Counted from the first letter of the stretch, positions 26,189 to 36,909 are shown. The stretch is DNA of 64,000 nucleotides from Ancylostoma caninum (GCA_037903475.1 JBAJFG010000442.1:1141001-1205000), one strand, 5' to 3'. Program-made: numbers and translations. The notes: a model not told the origin generated them from the letters alone.

Positions 26189-26251
26189 ATGGCAGTTTCT
26201 GACTCGGATTTGGCGAAAACACCCAAGTCGCCCGAAGAAACGAATCGGAGA
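26189..26251 (+). CDS. Possible first exon, unknown product
   Basis: ATG followed by an S/D/K/P-rich 21-residue frame (MAVSDSDLAKTPKSPEETNR) stops within four codons unless spliced at the AGA/GTGTAT site at 26252. About 50 bp upstream there is a CTATCAG acceptor-like site that could take a spliced leader, and the preceding 150 bp are relatively GC-rich. Suggestive of the start of a gene, but no next exon was identified. Confidence 0.2.
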
Positions 26252-26259
26252 GTGTATAA

Positions 26260-27476
26260 TTAGTACATTGCGCAGTAAATGTCTAGTGTCACGATATACG
26301 CTATTATGAGCGATGAGTCAAAAACACCACTTTTAAAAAGATCACCAACAATTTCGACACGAACTGGAACAAACTGCTATACGGTCGCTGTTTCTTCGGA
26401 AAGTGCGACTTAGCAGCACAAAAGTGTCATACACACAATATTGGGGCCTGCTCCATAACGAAATGATTTAGCAAAAAGCTTTTTACCCGAGAAATACCTC
26501 ATTCATATTTGTATGCAGTCTCCTGAAAAGAATGGAACATAATCATAACATTTGTGGCTGCCAAATCGTAGAAAACAGGTGGCAGCAACCGATTTTAGGA
26601 TATTATTTATCAGCCAGATGGAGGCATCAAAACGCGCTATGAATTTTTTAAAATGCATTCTTGGTTCCCCTATGGACCTATTAGATTTTCGATGCTTTTC
26701 TCTAATAGGATTTTTTCCAACAACCTCTGCGCTTGTAAAGTCACATGATTGTGGAAACTAATTTTCTGGATAACCTCAGCCAATTTGAAATGGATCTCGC
26801 CGGAATAATAGAAGTGGATGTTCCCATATGAAGGGACTGAAGAAGATTTTGATTTTGCACACGTGCAGTGCTTATCAGAGTTATGAATTCTCCCAACTCG
26901 GGCATTGTTTTGACTCATATTTGCTCCCACAAAACGGACTCGCTCCATAGAATTCTCGATTTCCTCGGTTGGAGACAATAGTGCGACATGCAGTACATTG
27001 AGTAGACGTCAGAAGCCTTCCACAACCATGCATATCAGCAAAGAGAAGAATGGAAACCTTGCAAAAATATCAGCCTTTATACCGACTTCAACATGAACAA
27101 AATTGGTCTACTTAAGATCGAGAACAAATCTAATTTTGATACAAACAAAATGTGGTAGCTAGTATTTCCCATCAGAAAACGTGAATGACACGGTAGAACA
27201 TCTCTGTGAAGGCTTTTCTTGAGCACTGGAGCGGGTGGCTCTGGTCCCATCATCATGGATTGTTTGAATACTTTGTTACGCACCCTTCTTGTAATGGATC
27301 CAGAGATTTGATACGCAGTGTTGTGAAAGTGTACGAATAAAGCTATAACGTAGCCTAACAAACCAGTTGGGGAATAGCCCACGATAATCTTCGTGTCTGA
27401 GATCTCAAGTGTTCTCGAATCCGAGGCATAATCCCGACAATCCTGTGAAGGTAATGCTGTCGTAGGCACCGCTATT
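26260..27476. other. No gene recognised
   Basis: AT-rich. Frames on the minus strand at 26670-26978 and 27077-27589 are long for the composition but show no family motif. The second runs into the GT-rich head of Helitron copy B. Confidence 0.35.
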
Positions 27477-27783
27477 TCTGTATATATAAAGTAGAATGTA
27501 TGTGTGTGTTTGTGTATGTATGTATGTTCCTTATAGAAATCGCGGAGGGTGAACCGATCGGGACCAAACTTTGCAAGCTTATTCCACATGGGCCGGCGAA
27601 GGTTTTAGGCTACTTCATGCCAGGCATTATCGATCGATTTATCGATTTTATTGATTTTTCGATATTTTTGCCCGAGAGTCGGTAGGGACAGGTCTACTGG
27701 GGTTTGTCAAAGCGCTGAACACGAATATGATAACATTGTCCAATTGTGTGATTTGCTTCTGCCACACCAGGTTGTTACGGTGG

Positions 27784-27830
27784 AACTTTATTGACCTTAC
27801 GTTTCAACGTAACCGTCGTCGTCAGAGGTC
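27784..27830 (-). other. Hammerhead-ribozyme-like core (left arm)
   Basis: Mirror copy of the right-arm motif, on the minus strand: CTGACGA at 27825-27819, GAAAC, GTC, then AATAAA. The two copies point away from each other toward the ends of the palindrome. Confidence 0.35.
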
Positions 27831-28128
27831 TGAAAGTGGCCCCAGTTGTTCAATCTGTATTCTAGACGGTCAAACGCCTCATCGTACCTCGCCAGTTCTC
27901 GACCTTGTCTAAGGCAAGATACGACAAGAGCGCCCAGAATCGAGGTCCGACCCACCGGTTGTTCCACCTGTGCGGACTTCTTCCGCAGAAGGTGGAACAA
28001 CCGGTGGGTCGGACCTCGATTCTGGGCGCTCTTGTCGTATCTTGCCTTAGACAAGGCCGAGAACTGGCGAGGTACGATGAGGCGTTTGACCGTCTAGAAT
28101 ACAGATTGAACAACTGGGGCCACTTTCA

Positions 28129-28176
28129 GACCTCTGACGACGACGGTTACGTTGAAACGTAAGGTCAATAAAGTTC
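28129..28176 (+). other. Hammerhead-ribozyme-like core (right arm)
   Basis: In order: CTGACGA (28134-28140), an ACG-GTTA-CGT stem-loop, GAAAC (28154-28158), the pentanucleotide GTAAG, GTC (28164-28166), then AATAAA. The three hammerhead core strings are in the right order, and A-U plus C-G closing pairs would give the tiny helix III known from type I hammerheads of Penelope-like elements. Weak points are an extra base before helix II and poor pairing of the bases next to CTGACGA; helix I could use ACTTT/AAAGT further out. Self-cleavage is a hypothesis only. Confidence 0.35.
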
Positions 28177-28944
28177 CACCGTAACAACCTGGTGTGGCAG
28201 AAGCAAATCACACAATTGGACAATATTAAAAATGCCCAGGTTTAAAGACGAGCGAACATGGAAGTTAATATGATAACAGTTTTGCACCAAATATCGATTT
28301 ATCGATTTTATTGATTTTTCGATATTTTTGCCCGAGAGTCGGTGGGGACAGGTCTACTGGGGTTTGTCAATGCGCTGAACACGAATATGATAACAGTTTT
28401 GCACCAAACATCGATTTATCGATTTTATTGATTTTTCGATATTTTTGCCCGAGAGTCGGTGGGGACAGGTCTACTGGGGTTTGTCAATGCGCTGAACACG
28501 AATATGATAAACATTTTGCGCAGAATTTCGAATTATTGGTATGATTTTCCGCGATTTCCGTCCACGGGCCAGTGAAGATGTGTCTACTGGGATTTTCCAT
28601 TGGGCTGTACACGAATATGACAACTATTCTCCACGGATATGTCGACTCAGTAACTTCTTTTGCTCTCTCTCCGCTTTTGGAAAGGGACGGGGTAGGAATG
28701 TGTTCACTGGATCAATCGAGAACGCTGAACCCTAAGTGCGAATATGGCAACTGCTTTCCATGAAATTGACACTGAAACAACAGTACTAACTTTTCGCTTA
28801 CGGTTACATGAGCCTGCTATTATGTTTACCACCAAAACTATAGGCATCCGCAATGAATTTGTCGGCACTAGCAAATGTCCTCATTGGTGTGAAATTGCCG
28901 GGGTAGTAAAACACCCGAGCGAAGCCGGGTATACCGTCTAGTCT

Positions 28945-29372
28945 AAGATATCACAAGTACAACTCTGCTCCAACATTTCAAGCCAACCTGCAGGTACTAC
29001 ATACGTAGTTGTCGCGTTTGAACTAGAGCTGGAATGGCTTCTTGGAGCGCGTACAATGTCAGATATCAGCTGTTACACAATCCATTAGGTTTTTCCCTAC
29101 TTACTTTTGCATGTAACGCATCTTTCCTCTTATATTTTGCTTTTACTTTTTCTAACTTCACTGTTTATTCGCTTGTTAGGTAATTTTTTTACGAGAGCCG
29201 AATTTGACTTCCATTCCCATTTTTGGATCAATTTGGGAATTCTTTCGTTCTCGATAGCTTATCTGTTTGTTACTGCGCTTCTTCCAATGGTTACTTTTTT
29301 CGTCTTTTCCGAAAATAGAGCGAAACAATTTGAATAGTTTCTCTTTTCTTATTTTTGAGCCGCAACTGAGAT
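28945..29372. other. No gene recognised
   Basis: T-rich DNA between Helitron copy B and the second palindrome. A 76-codon plus frame at 29107 is hydrophobic only because of T-richness. Confidence 0.35.
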
Positions 29373-29730
29373 TGATGCAACACTTTATTCGCCTAGCGTT
29401 TCGGCTTACTTCCCATCGTCAGAGCTTGGAAAGTGAAATGACAAATGTAATCTACCACCAAAAACATCATCGTCCACAGAAGAATCCAACATATATTAAA
29501 CAAAAGCCAACCGACTAGATTAAACCTATGGTACCATTGTAATAATTAATGATATTATTAATGGTATCATAGTTTCAATTCAGTCGATTGGCTTTTGTTT
29601 AACATATGTCGGATTCTTATGTAGACGATGAGATGTTAGTGGGGGTAGATTAAATTTGTTCTCCAGTTTCCAGGCTCTGACGAAGGCGAATAAGCCGAAA
29701 CTAAGCCGAATAAAGTGCTATATGAATCTT
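29373..29730. repeat. Second long palindrome with outward hammerhead-like motifs
   Basis: Left arm 29373 to about 29550 and right arm to 29730 are inverted copies (roughly 80% identical) meeting in an AT-rich centre (TTAATGATATTATTAA). Shared blocks include TTGGCTTTTGTTTAA and GACGATGA. Both arms carry outward CTGACGA, a GGC/GCC-type hairpin, GAAAC and GAATAAAGTG (29427-29382 on minus, 29672-29717 on plus). In both, the GTC expected for a hammerhead is GGC or GCC, as if decayed at CpG. Same architecture as the 27.7-28.3 kb insertion but a different, older sequence. Confidence 0.75.
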
Positions 29731-29734
29731 GGTT

Positions 29735-31808
29735 ACGCCTCAGAAGAAAGAAAAAAAATCGATCATGACAGTATTCGTTGAACGTCGAACATGGAATCTA
29801 CATACTACAATCTAAATGAGTGAATGAGCGAAAACAAAGATGAAGGAAAATGGCATCATCATTTTTTTCTATCGGCCGACAGCCCAGGGCTCGCGCAATT
29901 AATGCCAACCTGTATTGAAGTAGTGGACAAATGGGTTGTGAAAAAATTAGATCTTCTTAGTTATGGCATTTTCAGATTCAGCAGTGTTAGTCGCGCTCGA
30001 ATAGCTCAGATCACTTAGAAATCTCGGAGTAAAAAACTTCCGTGAGTGCTATTTCTAAGGAAGAAGAAGCATAATAGTGCAGGCTGTTACCGTAATTCTT
30101 ATGAGGCATTCAACTTCACGGACCCTTAACAAAGCGTGTTATGTGTGCAGCAGCGTACGTCACGCTTTCAGAAATAGTGGCTCCGTGTGAGTCAGCACTG
30201 AAGATCTCTGCATATTCTCTTTATTTTAGGCCAGTGAAAGGAGAGAACACTATCGCTGCTATAGATATGCTTTCAACTATAAAAAGGTGTCTTTGTTCCG
30301 TCCTCTCTTATGAATTGTTTCACCTTGACAACCATTGACACCGTTAATGTATGGCGAGAATCAAGAGTGAATGTGAAATATGAATGAAGTGCATGTTCAA
30401 AGGTCTGAATCCTTTGAGAACCATGGCATCTTGCGTAAAGACCAAATCAGAAAAAGGCAACAAATTACGCCTAAATACATATTTATCTTATTGCACCGGT
30501 ACAAGACCTACTTACTTCAGAAGACTGCATCGTGGTTATTGCAAAGTACATGCTTCCGATTTCAATGCTTTAGGGCGTGAAGCTGCGGTCGAATACAGTA
30601 CAGCGCGCTCACAGCGCGTGGAGAATAAAATGAGGGCAAGAGGAATAAACCAGGGCAAATATCTCGCAAAGATTTCAGTTCCGATTGGGTGTAGCTAGCT
30701 ATTTACCAAATTCACGTCCAATGCCAGGCCATAAACCATTGCTACGGGCTATTAATTTCTTTCTTGGAATGTCCCTTCCCTGCAGAAAGTTCATACTGGA
30801 AATGGACAACGTGATAGCAGTATAGTCCAGTATTAGCCCGCAGCTAACTTCCAAACGTATATATTGGTTTTGGAAATAAATTCGTGCGGGTTTTTACTCA
30901 ACTTGTTTTCCACGGTGATTTGAACTTTGCTTGGCTTGCCGTCTGGTCCATTTTGTAGACCTTGATTTGCTTTTCGCAACCGCTGAAACCTCGTTCCTCA
31001 ATTTTCGCTCTACCTTGCTTTCTGCCGCATGAAACGTGACCCTCCAGGTCCACAAAATTGGACCCCTACGCCACCGACTACTGTTCGACTTCAATCGTGG
31101 ATGTAATGTGGCTCAATTGGCCAGGTAAATCAATGAAGTCCACAGAGGAACCTTTACTGCTGCAAGGACAGCACAGATGAGGCATTCCCGTTTTTCGTGT
31201 AGAGATATAGCTTCAGCTATACGAACAGCTGAAGCAACATCTTGACATTAACTTTCACCGATGTGTAAATTTAGGCTAAGGCGTTCCGTGCGAAACTCCA
31301 AAATGCGCGATATGAGGTGATCCTCCACTTTGGAAATGCTCGATTTCTCCATGCAAGATTCACCAAAATGACTAGCAAAAAACTCAAATGTAGGGGGATT
31401 TTACTAATACCGACTCCACAGGACTAGTGCACTCATGCATAGCTTAATTTAGTTCCCTGCTCATTTCGTAGACTTTATCAAAGAGTTGCGGTTACGGGCT
31501 ACAAATTGAGTCGTCTCAAACGAACAACCTTTCGTAGAAATGAAGCAGTCCAGCTGCCCTTCTCTGGCACCATTAATAGAAGAGGGCACGAGTTGTGTAA
31601 CACATTCAATGTGGTTGAGATTGTTCGAGGAAAGTAGTGGTTTCTACGCCCATGAAAAACAGCACGAACTTTTCCCCAACATGATACATACGAGACCACT
31701 TCACCTCCTTGATGATTTTTTACTTTACATGACTCAATATTTTTTTCATTTTCAACTTTACATTATTCAATTTTTTTTTAAAAATTTTTAACTTTATACC
31801 CGTCATGG
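29735..31808. other. No gene recognised
   Basis: AT-rich; only short overlapping frames. Acceptor-like TTTCAG/TTTTAG sites near 30175 and 30228 are not followed by a frame with a convincing donor. The last 100 bp are T-rich. Confidence 0.35.
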
Positions 31809-31847
31809 AATTTGTTTATTTATTGGTGCACTGAAGGTGCTTGAGCC
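31809..31847 (-). repeat. RTE-like 3' tail
   Basis: On the minus strand CTCAAGCACCTTCAGTGCAC is followed by AATAAATAAACAAAT, the same short end design as at 4.1, 44.9 and 58.4 kb. Confidence 0.4.
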
Positions 31848-33049
31848 AAAATGAGGCGAAATAAAAATGTATATGGGTGAGTACCGACTCTATCATAGCA
31901 TAGAACGAAAATAAGATGGTTATGAGGAAAAGAAAACTTGGTTTTGAATGCTGGAACTTTAAGATGAATGGAACTTTGAAAATTTGGACCAGACTATTTA
32001 CTTAGGAATAGTTAAATCATTTCGATTTGTATGAGAGAGCATGCACATGGTGCAGTCATGCTATATCACAAACTCGATACATATAATGTAATACTCGACA
32101 TATATATATAATACTTGAGTAAGCAATGTTATAGTTCTCCCTACTGTTTAGTTTTCTTTGAATAGGTAATATTCGGCAAGGAATTCTCATAACCCCTCAG
32201 AAGGTCAGGCTAGAGAAAAGAGAAGTAAGACTGTTCTAGGCTCGTTATATATGAATTTTTAGAATTCTTGCGAACGACCCCCAACATTAGAACAGTTGCT
32301 CGTCTCTTCACACAGAGGTGGTACCAAGGATAATGCCAAAAAAAACTTAGAGATTCGTGGGTGTAGGTCGCTCCAACTCTCCGAGAGGCACTAACAAGAG
32401 GATCCTTCCGCTGAGGCGACTTGGAAAAGACCTATGGAACAATTATATAGTCAGAGAAGTGCAAAGAAGGGAACCTTTGACAATGATATCGTTCACCTTA
32501 CTATCTGCCCTGAAACTTGCGAAACTGAAAGTAATTGATGACGACAGGAGCGAATTTTCCGCTTCCATGATGCAGGGACAATCTCTATAAAAAGCTGCAC
32601 TATAGGAGAGGCACTCTGCACTCTCCGTGGTAAAAAAAACTCATCTTTTCATTACTCAAATGGAAAAAAGGAGAGAAGCCCCACTGGGGCAGAAAAAAAG
32701 GAAAAACCTCGAATGCTATAAAGAGACGAAGGAAAAAAGACAGAAAAAAAGTTCTCGACATTCCACTGCCACAAAAACAGCTATGAATATATGGGGCAAA
32801 TGAGATACACTCCCACAAGCTTCTCGACGTTTCTGAGAAAGCACTCATGGGCAGTTCAAAATTCATGTCAACATGAACATTAAAAGTTATCAGAGTGACA
32901 AGTGCTGGACACTGATAAAAAAGTGTCATATGAACTACGAGTTGAATGATACGCAGAAATGGCTCGGGAATGAATTTGCTCCCACAAAACACACTGCTGA
33001 ACTTTAGGAAAAAACTGATCAGAGAGTAGAACCAGCATACATATGTATG

Positions 33050-33115
33050 TACAGTAGTGAGCAAAAAGTTTGACTTTCGGATTCTTGTCCATAACTCCTT
33101 TGGAAGCTGAGCAAT
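33050..33115 (+). repeat. Solo Tc1/mariner-type inverted terminus
   Basis: TACAGTAGTGAGCAAAAAGT follows a TA-rich site. This layout, TA target then CAGT-GTG/GAGCAAAA, is typical of Tc1/mariner ends. I found no matching reverse-complement end nearby, and the minus-strand frame that covers it (32600-33187) is phenylalanine-rich without transposase motifs. A decayed or truncated copy is most likely. Confidence 0.4.
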
Positions 33116-33352
33116 AGGGTTCAAATTTTTATAGGCGTTGAAGTTACTCATGTGAGATAGAAATAAGTTAAAACCTCCCTCTTTCATGGACTTCCTGCCT
33201 TTTCTTAAAAGGTTTTTTTTGCAGAAGTCGAAATTCTGGAAATTAGCACCACCCGCAATGTCTCGCAGAATGACGTCTATCGTTGGGATCTGACCACGAA
33301 TTCGTTCCTAGATGCAGTATCAACCGTATTCGTCAGAAAATGTGCATGCGTT

Positions 33353-34250
33353 GAGGACATCTGAAAAGAGTAGTTGGGGAAAGAAATGATCCCCTTAGGA
33401 TATTTCTCTCAGCCTGGCTCCTTCTATCAGCTGTGTTCAAAAGTGATAGAAATTGTCGACGTTTCTATAAGTTTAGTTGCAAGTGCTCGGCGTAAATGCA
33501 GTCCATTGCTCCCACGGAATTCGGAAAATTCTAGCTGGTTGCGACGCAGCCAATTGTGCACATCACAGAAAATTAGTTTTGAAATTTCTCTCTGTCTCGC
33601 GGAGGGAAACACCTGAACGATCCTATGAGTGGTAAATGTGCTACAGAATTTCTGAAATATCGCCGTGCACATGGCTGTTCATGCTGCCTTGGATGTGATG
33701 AGGTACGTAGACCTTGCATCGGTGCAATGACATCTACGAGACACCACCGAAGTGGGATACTTTATCCTAGCACTTCGAAAACTGGTTTGATTTGGTTGAA
33801 GCGAACTAAAGGAGACATTTGCAGAGTAAATGTCTCCAGATTTAGTGTGAAACGTTGTGTGATCAGCACTGTTCACTTCGAGTGGCGCTGTTTCGATAAA
33901 CTCGGGGCAGCATGAATCGTCGCATACATGACAGTACTCTAGGAATCCTGTAGCATCTTTAACACTGATGGGACATTCGTCCAGATGTCTTCTTTCCCGA
34001 GACAGAAAAAAAATTCCAGAACTCATTTTCCGTGATGTGCACAACTGGCTGCGTCGCAACCAGCAAGAACGTTTGCGAATTTCGAGGGGGCAATGGACTG
34101 CATTTACGCCGAGCACCTGTAACTAAACTTATAGGAACGTCAGCAGCCTCCATCCTTTTTGAACAGAGCTGATAGAAGGAGGCAAGCTGATGGAAATATC
34201 CTAAAGGGATCACTTCTGAATCCACCTCAAGTACTCCTTTCAGATTTCAA
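33353..34250. repeat. ~900-bp inverted repeat with coding-like arms
   Basis: The left arm (33353 to about 33700) and right arm (about 33895-34250) are inverted copies at roughly 80% identity. Shared protein-level text is IPLGYF, ASFYQLCSK, ISLV and ARRKCSP. Further in, another frame is shared (KCATEFLKYRRAHGCSCC against KDATGFLEYCHVCDDSCC). The centre has a perfect GGAGACATTT/AAATGTCTCC hairpin at 33811-33837. A 145-codon minus frame (33679-34116) crosses the centre. The segment looks like duplicated coding sequence rather than a plain MITE. The protein family is unrecognised. Confidence 0.65.
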
Positions 34251-34414
34251 GACGTCATTTTGCAAGACGATGCGGATGGTGCACGTGCAATCTTTTTGCT
34301 CGTTGTACTGTATGTACATACATATGAGCATTCTACAATGAACGATGAAGGAAATCACTTCCTTGAAGAGGCCCACAATGAAATCATTCACTTCGAAATG
34401 CTTGTAAAAATCAG

Positions 34415-35245
34415 TAGGAAAGGAGGGGCTAAACGAAACAAATTCTGCTCTCCAGAAGCCTTTACGTGTGTGCTAAAATCGGCGATGAGATAAACTGCTG
34501 AGAAAGAGGCCTTCAAAATAAATGGGGAAATAGTGCAAATGCTATTGTTTGTCGATGATGTGGTGCTGGTTGCTCGGAAACGTCGCAAAACCTCGTCACC
34601 CAAAACGAACCTGCTGTGAGTAGGATTTTTGCGATCAAATATTAAAATCCGGTCGTCACACTACTTCTATTTTGGCAAATCATCAGGGTGGGCAACGATC
34701 TGGGACTGGAACTCTTGGGAGCAAGGAAAGCAGGCTGGACGACATTTTCAAGAATCGAAAATAGGAGGAATTGGAAACAGGGGTGTACTACGTATACTTC
34801 AAACCAAGAGTTGCTTATTCAACAGTAACATGCCGCCCGCAATACTGTTCGGGTGTAAAACATGTAACTTGAGGAAAACAGAAGACCAGAGCTTGTAAGT
34901 AACGCAGAGGACAGTGGAAAGGCAAATGCATGGAATTAGCAAGATGCAGCATAAAAAGAGTGAAGAGATAAGACAAATGAACCAGGTCCACAAAAATCAT
35001 TTTGGTCCATGAGAGATGGGTAGGGCATGTTGCTCAAATAAGCTCCAATCGCTGGACAGTGCGAATTTTTCACTGGTACCCACGAACAACAGAACATCCA
35101 ACTGGGAAACCCTCTCTGCAATAAGATAGGCTTGTTATGAAGACCAACTGGAAGAATGTTTGCGCAACTCGCGCAAGACAGAGAGGAATATGTAGCATGG
35201 TTGAGAACTACGCCCATGACGGATGTTATGATTTCACGTAAGCAA
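34415..35245 (+). pseudogene. RTE-type non-LTR retrotransposon, 3' part, dead
   Basis: The reverse-transcriptase tail is recognisable across shifting frames: FTCVLKSAMR, then INGEIVQMLLFVDDVVLVAR (the FADD catalytic box read as FVDD), then PPAILFGCKTCNLRKTEDQ. The C-terminal block follows, with MGRACCSN-/RWVGHVAQ-like residues and RWTVRIFHWYPRTTEHPTG. The -GHVAR-, DNRWT- and WxPR-type C-terminus is characteristic of RTE-clade elements in nematodes. Stops and at least two frameshifts are present; the endonuclease domain and the first half of the RT are missing, as in 5'-truncated LINE copies. The 3' end probably lies near 35245 but no clear tail is seen. Confidence 0.75.
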
Positions 35246-35249
35246 GGTA

Positions 35250-36610
35250 AGTAATGACTAGAGAATGGTACATGATCCACCGAACATACGTAGTAGCATC
35301 GTTTTCCTTTGAAAATTGTTTTTACTAATAAGTACACTTGATAAATTCCTAAGTGTACTTGCTCTGCCACATCTTTACATCCATACATTGTATTAGGGTA
35401 GGAACTAGGGGCGGTAGGACGAGGAAGTAGAGCCAATACTGATAATCACTTAGTACCTTCCAGAAACTCTATAGGGAAGCAACAACTTCATATTTTGGTC
35501 ATTATTTTCAATGGTTCTGGTTATATTTGACTCACTAGTTTTGATTGTTTTTTTTTAGTGTTTCCGAATAATGATTAAAATATTCACCATATATCCACCA
35601 CATATGCATATTCATATAAAATCACCCGAGAAATTCCGATATACCGCTATAAGAAAGAAATTGAAGCTACATATATGGCATATTTCCAGGAAGCGTAGGA
35701 GGTGATGGATGGAATAAGTATATAGTAACGAATTGAGGAACATCAATCGAGTCTGAAGGATCGCAAATGAAGAATCCAGACATTGACGAGGAATTCATGG
35801 ACAATTCAAGCGAAGAATGAGCAGAGGCGTTTCTTGAGGCGGGAAATAGATGAAGGTGAAGAGAAACGAAATATGAAAACAGGATGAACATTCCGGGAGA
35901 ACTGGTATGGGAATGGAGGGGGGTTGAAATGAAAAATATGCATAATGAATTTCAAAAATTACTGCATATCAATTGCTGGAACTCTAGATAGGATTCAAAA
36001 TTCCTGATATATTCAGCAACCAAAAAGTATAATAAAGAGAATCTAGGCAAATAAAGGAGAACTTCGTCTCTGAACCTGCAAGTTTACTTGTACTTTCATA
36101 AATTCATGGACCATTAACACCACCACAGCTAAATCCGTGCTGTTCTCTACTGATGAATTGATGAGGTGAAAGCTCAGCGAGTTAAACGAATTAGCCTTGA
36201 CGCTGATATTAATCAAAAAACATCGCCAACTAATCCGATATAATTATGTCTCTCAGAAAGCACTTGCAATGAACAATGAATCGCTGCTAATCAACCATAA
36301 TTAGATTTTGTGGAATGATTTCTCGAACTCTTCTTTATTTGATCTCGATGAAACGAATTCAAAGCTATGACATAACCAGGTGAGCATCGGGTTTGTGATA
36401 CATTCTGTTGTTATCGTCAAGGTATTGCCCTATGGGGATCGCCTCAGTCGTGGTATGGAGCGAAATCGCGCAGGAAAACAGCCATTACTCATACATTACA
36501 TTACTGGTCATTACTACTTTCATTAGATTAAGAGAATATGAATGCCGCTTGCTTTCATTTTCATGCTCCTCAACTTCACTCAATACAAGTCCGTTGTACA
36601 GAACCAACCA
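35250..36610. other. No gene recognised
   Basis: AT-rich. A 166-codon minus frame (34936-35436) overlaps the dead RTE antisense and is a shadow. Nothing else is supported. Confidence 0.4.
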
Positions 36611-36615
36611 GTCAA

Positions 36616-36905
36616 TTTTGCACCACATGGAGCGGCGCAGCTGGCCTGCCGCGCCGCATCCTCTACGCGGCTCGACACACCAGCTGTGTGCTGTGGTTGT
36701 CAGGCGTTGCCGGTATTTATATTTTCCTTACATTTTCCACAGTTTTTTTTCAATGAAAACAAAGAAACAAACAGGACTTATTGAAATCATGAGCAAAACA
36801 TTAGTACAAGTAAAGCCTGACAACCACAGTGTTGAGCTGATCGACTGCGCTGCGTAGGTGGTGCGGCGCGGCAGGTCAGCTGAGCGATTTCCTGGGATGC
36901 AAAAA
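36616..36905. repeat. Foldback/MITE-like inverted repeat, ~90-bp arms
   Basis: The left arm 36616-36710 starts TTTTGCACC and contains CCTGCCGCGCCGCA. The right arm 36815-36905 is its diverged reverse complement; both share CACTGTGGTTGTCAGGC-like text. The AT-rich spacer is about 105 bp. The arms are strikingly GC-rich for the region. No clear target duplication; superfamily unassigned. Confidence 0.6.
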
Positions 36906-36909
36906 TGAT

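Larger units (their letters stand above)
27736..28266. mobile_element. 531-bp palindromic insertion with 12-bp TSD
   Basis: AATATGATAACA occurs directly at 27724-27735 and 28267-28278 and flanks the insertion, and the uninterrupted sequence is seen in the neighbouring 117-bp unit. Inside, 27735-27969 and 27990-28224 are inverted copies with only about one visible difference, around a 20-nt centre that itself contains TGCGG/CCGCA. A 42-bp unpaired tail (28225-28266) is on the right only. Each arm carries, pointing outward, CTGACGA, a short stem-loop, GAAACG and AATAAAG. Frames crossing the centre mirror each other and are not genes. I infer a retroelement 3'-end dimer in head-to-head orientation, related to Penelope-like or retrozyme-type elements. 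An assembly foldback is unlikely because of the target duplication. Confidence 0.8.
27477..28941 (+). mobile_element. Non-autonomous Helitron, copy B, interrupted
   Basis: Starts TCTGTATATATAAAG, followed by a TGTG/TATG-rich stretch and the CGATCGGGACCAAACTTTGC block. Two well-preserved 117-bp units follow (beginning ATCGATTTATCGATTTTATT at 28293 and 28410), with a partial unit at 27625-27735 and two more decayed units to about 28760. It ends with ACCCG-(8 nt)-CGGGT and CTAG at 28938-28941 before T. A 531-bp palindromic element (27736-28266) splits the first unit. Without the insertion the copy is about 920 bp. No Helitron protein is encoded. Confidence 0.8.

Noticed and set aside
27797..28162. 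Four overlapping 83-85-codon frames on both strands
   Set aside because: They are mirror shadows of the palindrome arms and read through its centre; not genes.
26929..32995. Shared 17-mer ATTTGCTCCCACAAAAC at about 26928 and 32977
   Set aside because: Flanks are only vaguely similar; a 17-mer match in AT-rich 64 kb is not strong evidence of a repeat family.
32600..33187. 195-codon minus-strand frame
   Set aside because: Phenylalanine/serine-rich translation of purine-rich DNA, overlaps a Tc1-like terminus, no family motif.
34936..35436. 166-codon minus-strand frame
   Set aside because: Antisense to the dead RTE element; the plus strand carries the recognisable RT text.
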